Of a stretch of DNA of 17,609 bases, positions 15,630 to 17,609 are shown in pieces. Position 1 is the first letter of the stretch; each line of letters starts with the position of its first letter. The stretch spans positions 1 to 17,609 of the forward strand of contig JAGXHO010000197.1 of assembly GCA_024636105.1 (NCBI GenBank), given 5' to 3'. This DNA comes from Trueperaceae bacterium. GTDB lineage: Bacteria > Deinococcota > Deinococci > Deinococcales > Trueperaceae. The notes beneath the pieces were generated by a model, which ran no database searches, was not told the origin of the DNA, and saw only the letters and a list, made by a program, of their open reading frames with translations. A program made the translations under genes and the position numbers.

Positions 15630-16790
15630 ATGACGTCCCGGACGCTTCACGTCGCGGTCGTCGGCGCCGGCATCGTCGGCGCCGCGGTCGCCTGGTCGCT
15701 GGCGCGCCGCGGCGCGCGGGTCACGATCTTCGACCGCGCCGACGCGCCGGCCACCGGCTCCACCGGTCGCTCCGCCGCCGGGCTGCGGCACCAGTTCTCG
15801 CTGCGGGCCAACGTCCGCTTCTCCCGGTTCGGGGCCGATCGCTACGCGGCGTTCGGCCACGAGGTCGGAGCCGACGCAGCCTTCCGCCGGGTCGGCTACC
15901 TGTTCCTCGTGCCGCCCGGCGACGAAGCGCGTTGGGCGCGCGACCGGGCGATGCAGGGCGAGGAGGGCGCGCGCGTCGAGCGCTGGTCGCTCGACGAGCT
16001 CGCGCGCCGCGCCCCGTACGTCGCACGCGAGGGCTTGGCCGAGGGCAGCTTCGGGCCGGACGACGGCGTCCTCGATCCCCACGCCGCCACCCTCGGGTAC
16101 CTGAACGCGGCGCGCGCGCTCGGTGCCGACCTACGGCTGGGCCACGCCGTCCGCAGCCTCGCCGCGCAGGGCGGCGGTTGGCGCGTCGCCACCGACGCGG
16201 GCACGCTGGCGGTCGACCGGGTGGTGAACGCGGCCGGGCCCCAAGCCGGCGGCGTGGCCGCGCTCGCCGGCGCGCGCCTGCCCGTGGTCGCCTCGCGACG
16301 CGACGTCTTCGTCACTGCCCCGATCGACGGCCTGCCGTTCCCGACGCCGCTGGTGGTCGACGCGGCGACCGGCGTCTGGTGGCGGTCCGAGGGCGAGCGG
16401 CTGCTGTTGGGGCGGTCGAACCCAGCGGAGCCCCCCGGCGAGCGCGAGGGCGTGGATTGGGCGTGGTTCGAGGCGACGCTCGAGGCGGCGCTGCCGCGCT
16501 TCCCGTTCCTGGAGCGCGCGCGCCTCGACCGGCGCGCGAGCTGGTGGGGATGGTACGAAGTCACGCCCGACCACCTCCCCGCGATCGGCGAGGCAGCCGA
16601 TGCCCCGGGCCTGTGGCACGCCGCCGGGTTCTCGGGGCACGGCGTGCAGCACGCGCCGGCGACCGGCGCCGCGATCGCCGACGCCCTGCTGACCGGCGGC
16701 GACGGCGGCTTCGACCTGGCCCCGTTCGATCCGTCCCGCTTCGGACGGCCTGCGAGCGGCGCTCGGGCGGACGAGGCGCGGGTGGTCTGA
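15630..16790 (+). CDS. FAD-dependent oxidoreductase, DAO (D-amino acid/sarcosine oxidase-like) family
   Basis: The 386-residue protein begins with a Rossmann FAD-binding motif VAVVGAGIVGAAVAWSLARRGARV (glycines at 12, 14 and 17) and an acidic Asp35 at the end of the second strand. The segment GSTGRSAAGLRHQF matches the conserved region after the FAD site in glycine/sarcosine oxidase-like enzymes. DDGVLDPHAATLGYLNAA, RVVNAAGPQAG and the C-terminal TPDHLPAIGEA and HAAGFSGHGVQHAPATG are also typical of the family. It probably oxidises an amine or N-methyl amino acid; the substrate cannot be named. It is divergent from hisD and convergent with the TetR gene 15 bases away. Confidence 0.93.
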   Translation: MTSRTLHVAVVGAGIVGAAVAWSLARRGARVTIFDRADAPATGSTGRSAAGLRHQFSLRANVRFSRFGADRYAAFGHEVGADAAFRRVGYLFLVPPGDEARWARDRAMQGEEGARVERWSLDELARRAPYVAREGLAEGSFGPDDGVLDPHAATLGYLNAARALGADLRLGHAVRSLAAQGGGWRVATDAGTLAVDRVVNAAGPQAGGVAALAGARLPVVASRRDVFVTAPIDGLPFPTPLVVDAATGVWWRSEGERLLLGRSNPAEPPGEREGVDWAWFEATLEAALPRFPFLERARLDRRASWWGWYEVTPDHLPAIGEAADAPGLWHAAGFSGHGVQHAPATGAAIADALLTGGDGGFDLAPFDPSRFGRPASGARADEARVV

Positions 16791-16805
16791 CCGCCGTCGA
16801 ACGGA

Positions 16806-17414
16806 TCAGGCGCCGCGCCGCATCCCGTCGAAGGCCAGCACCAGCGCGCGCCGCAGCTCGTCGCGGAGCGAACGGTCGCGGCGGTAGGCCGCCCACTGGA
16901 GGGCCGTGAGCACGAAGGTGTTCGCGAGCACGCGCGCGAGCCGACCGTACGAGTAGTCGGAGCGCACCTGACCCGCGGCGCGTGCGCGCGCGAGCAGCCG
17001 GCGCAGCACGTCGTTGAGCGGCAGCGCGAGGAAGGCCGCGCGCGAACGCTCGACGTCGGGGTCGAGGAGCTCGAACATCAGCGGCACGACGAGGTCGCCG
17101 TTGGCCTCGGTGAGCACCGCCAGGTCGTCGAAGAAGCGCTCCACCGCGACGAGCGGGTCGCCGGTCTCGGGCACCCGGGTGGCGAGTCGTTCGGCCTCCG
17201 CGGCGAACCAGGCGACCAAGATCGACTGCTTGCGGCGGAAGTGGTTGAAAACCGTGCCGCGCGAAACGCCGGCGGCCCGGGCGACGTCCTGCATCGTCGT
17301 GGCCTCGTAGCCGCGCACGGCGAACAGCTCGAGGGCGGCGCGCAGGATGCGCGCGCGCCGCTCGGCGATCGCGCGCTCTCGGGTGCGCGTCGGCCGCGCC
17401 GCGGAGGATGCCAT
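16806..17414 (-). CDS. TetR/AcrR-family transcriptional regulator
   Basis: This 202-residue protein has an N-terminal TetR helix-turn-helix at about residues 20-62 (ILRAALELFAVRGYEATTM, then DVARAAGVSRGTVFNHF, RRKQSIL). The rest is a helical ligand-binding region without recognisable specificity. TetR proteins usually repress and are released by a small ligand; they often control their own promoter. A 14-bp palindrome lies upstream at 17433-17446. The ATG at 17414 comes 8 bases after TACGAT. The gene converges on the oxidoreductase gene, so it does not share that promoter. Confidence 0.94.
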   Translation of the reverse strand: MASSAARPTRTRERAIAERRARILRAALELFAVRGYEATTMQDVARAAGVSRGTVFNHFRRKQSILVAWFAAEAERLATRVPETGDPLVAVERFFDDLAVLTEANGDLVVPLMFELLDPDVERSRAAFLALPLNDVLRRLLARARAAGQVRSDYSYGRLARVLANTFVLTALQWAAYRRDRSLRDELRRALVLAFDGMRRGA

Positions 17415-17422
17415 GGTTCGGC

Positions 17423-17428
17423 ATCGTA
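17423..17428 (-). promoter_or_regulatory. -10 hexamer (TACGAT) of the TetR gene, near-leaderless
   Basis: On the minus strand TACGAT matches TANNNT and ends 8 bases before the ATG at 17414. The gap has no ribosome binding site. No clear -35 is visible in the GC-rich sequence upstream. Confidence 0.45.
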
Positions 17429-17432
17429 CCCG

Positions 17433-17446
17433 GCGCCGCGCGGCGC
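17433..17446. promoter_or_regulatory. 14-bp palindrome upstream of the TetR gene, possible autoregulatory site
   Basis: GCGCCGCGCGGCGC is a perfect palindrome 4 bases upstream of the -10 of the TetR gene, where a repressor would block RNA polymerase. It is made only of G and C in a very GC-rich stretch, so chance is a real possibility. Confidence 0.25.
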
Positions 17447-17470
17447 GGGGCGTGGCGCGTCCGCGGACCG

Positions 17471-17514
17471 AGCGAACGGCCGCACCCCGTTCGGGGTGCG
17501 GCCGCGAATTCGCT
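17471..17514 (-). terminator. Strong hairpin between rplT and the TetR gene
   Basis: A 13-base perfect inverted repeat (17477-17489 and 17492-17504, inner part CCCCG tt CGGGG) lies 34 bases after the rplT stop. Outer arms AGCGAA (17471-17476) and TTCGCT (17509-17514) can extend it, with a 4-base bulge. There is no U-rich tract on either strand, so it is not a textbook intrinsic terminator, but its place fits the end of the ribosomal protein operon. Confidence 0.55.
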
Positions 17515-17538
17515 AGGGCCTGGCTCGGAAGCCGTCGG

Positions 17539-17609
17539 TCAGGCTCGACGCGCTTGGTCGACGAGCGCCTTGAAGACGGCCGGCTCGCGGACGGCGAGGT
17601 CGGCGAGCA
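17539..17609 (-). CDS. rplT: 50S ribosomal protein L20, C-terminal end only
   Basis: The minus strand entering the window reads LADLAVREPAVFKALVDQAR followed by RA and a stop at 17539. This matches the conserved C-terminus of L20, where a segment of the form LADLAVxxxxxFxxLV is followed by a short helix. Only 22 residues are present; the rest, and probably rpmI, lies beyond the window. L20 binds 23S rRNA early in assembly of the large subunit. Confidence 0.75.
   Translation of the reverse strand, partial: LADLAVREPAVFKALVDQARRA

Noticed and set aside
17498..17513. NotI-like GCGGCCGC directly followed by EcoRI-like GAATTC, resembling a cloning adaptor
   Set aside because: It is part of the inverted repeat after rplT, and the sequence on both sides is continuous native-looking coding DNA. 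Chance is likely in such GC-rich sequence.

Overview
This is a very GC-rich bacterial chromosomal window (third codon positions are almost all G or C). It holds 16 protein-coding genes, including two cut by the window edges, and no tRNA, rRNA, CRISPR array, insertion sequence or prophage that I can see. The best guess at origin is a Deinococcota bacterium of the Truepera type. That rests on dxr followed by rseP, a BTAD/NB-ARC type regulator, a YlmH-like S4 protein, and above all on many start codons that lie 5 to 11 bases after a TANNNT-like -10 hexamer with no ribosome binding site, the leaderless style known from Deinococcus. Another high-GC phylum cannot be excluded from sequence reading alone.

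Layout. Positions 1-1751 (-) hold the N-terminal part of a large winged-helix/BTAD/NB-ARC regulator. Divergent from it is a three-gene operon joined by ATGA overlaps (1891-4573, +): a DHFR/RibD-like reductase, an alpha/beta hydrolase and a DUF2071 protein. A Crp/Fnr-type regulator (4525-5283, -) converges on and overlaps that operon. Divergent from it is an OmpR-type response regulator and histidine kinase pair (5415-7627, +). The next minus-strand operon (9759 down to 7624) encodes a CBS-ACT protein, a YlmH-like S4 RNA-binding protein and a formate/nitrite transporter.

Divergent again is a four-gene plus-strand operon (9970-14107): dxr of the MEP isoprenoid pathway, a site-2 protease with CBS domains, an RseP-type site-2 protease, and a family 2 glycosyltransferase. 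This is a membrane and envelope cluster. Converging on it are hisD (14311-15588, -) and a small overlapping membrane-protein gene that looks frameshifted. A DAO-family FAD oxidoreductase (15630-16790, +) diverges from hisD. A TetR regulator (16806-17414, -) follows, then a hairpin, then the C-terminal end of ribosomal protein L20 (rplT).

Most of the window is ordinary core and regulatory gene content. I see no convincing new defence or mobile system. The observations worth a second look are regulatory or structural: a shared GGGACG/CGTCCC inverted repeat next to the -10 of two different regulator genes, two nested divergent leaderless promoters between hisD and the oxidoreductase, the probable frameshift in the small gene after hisD, non-standard starts in the S4 and transporter genes, two different site-2 protease types side by side, and very tight or overlapping convergent gene ends.
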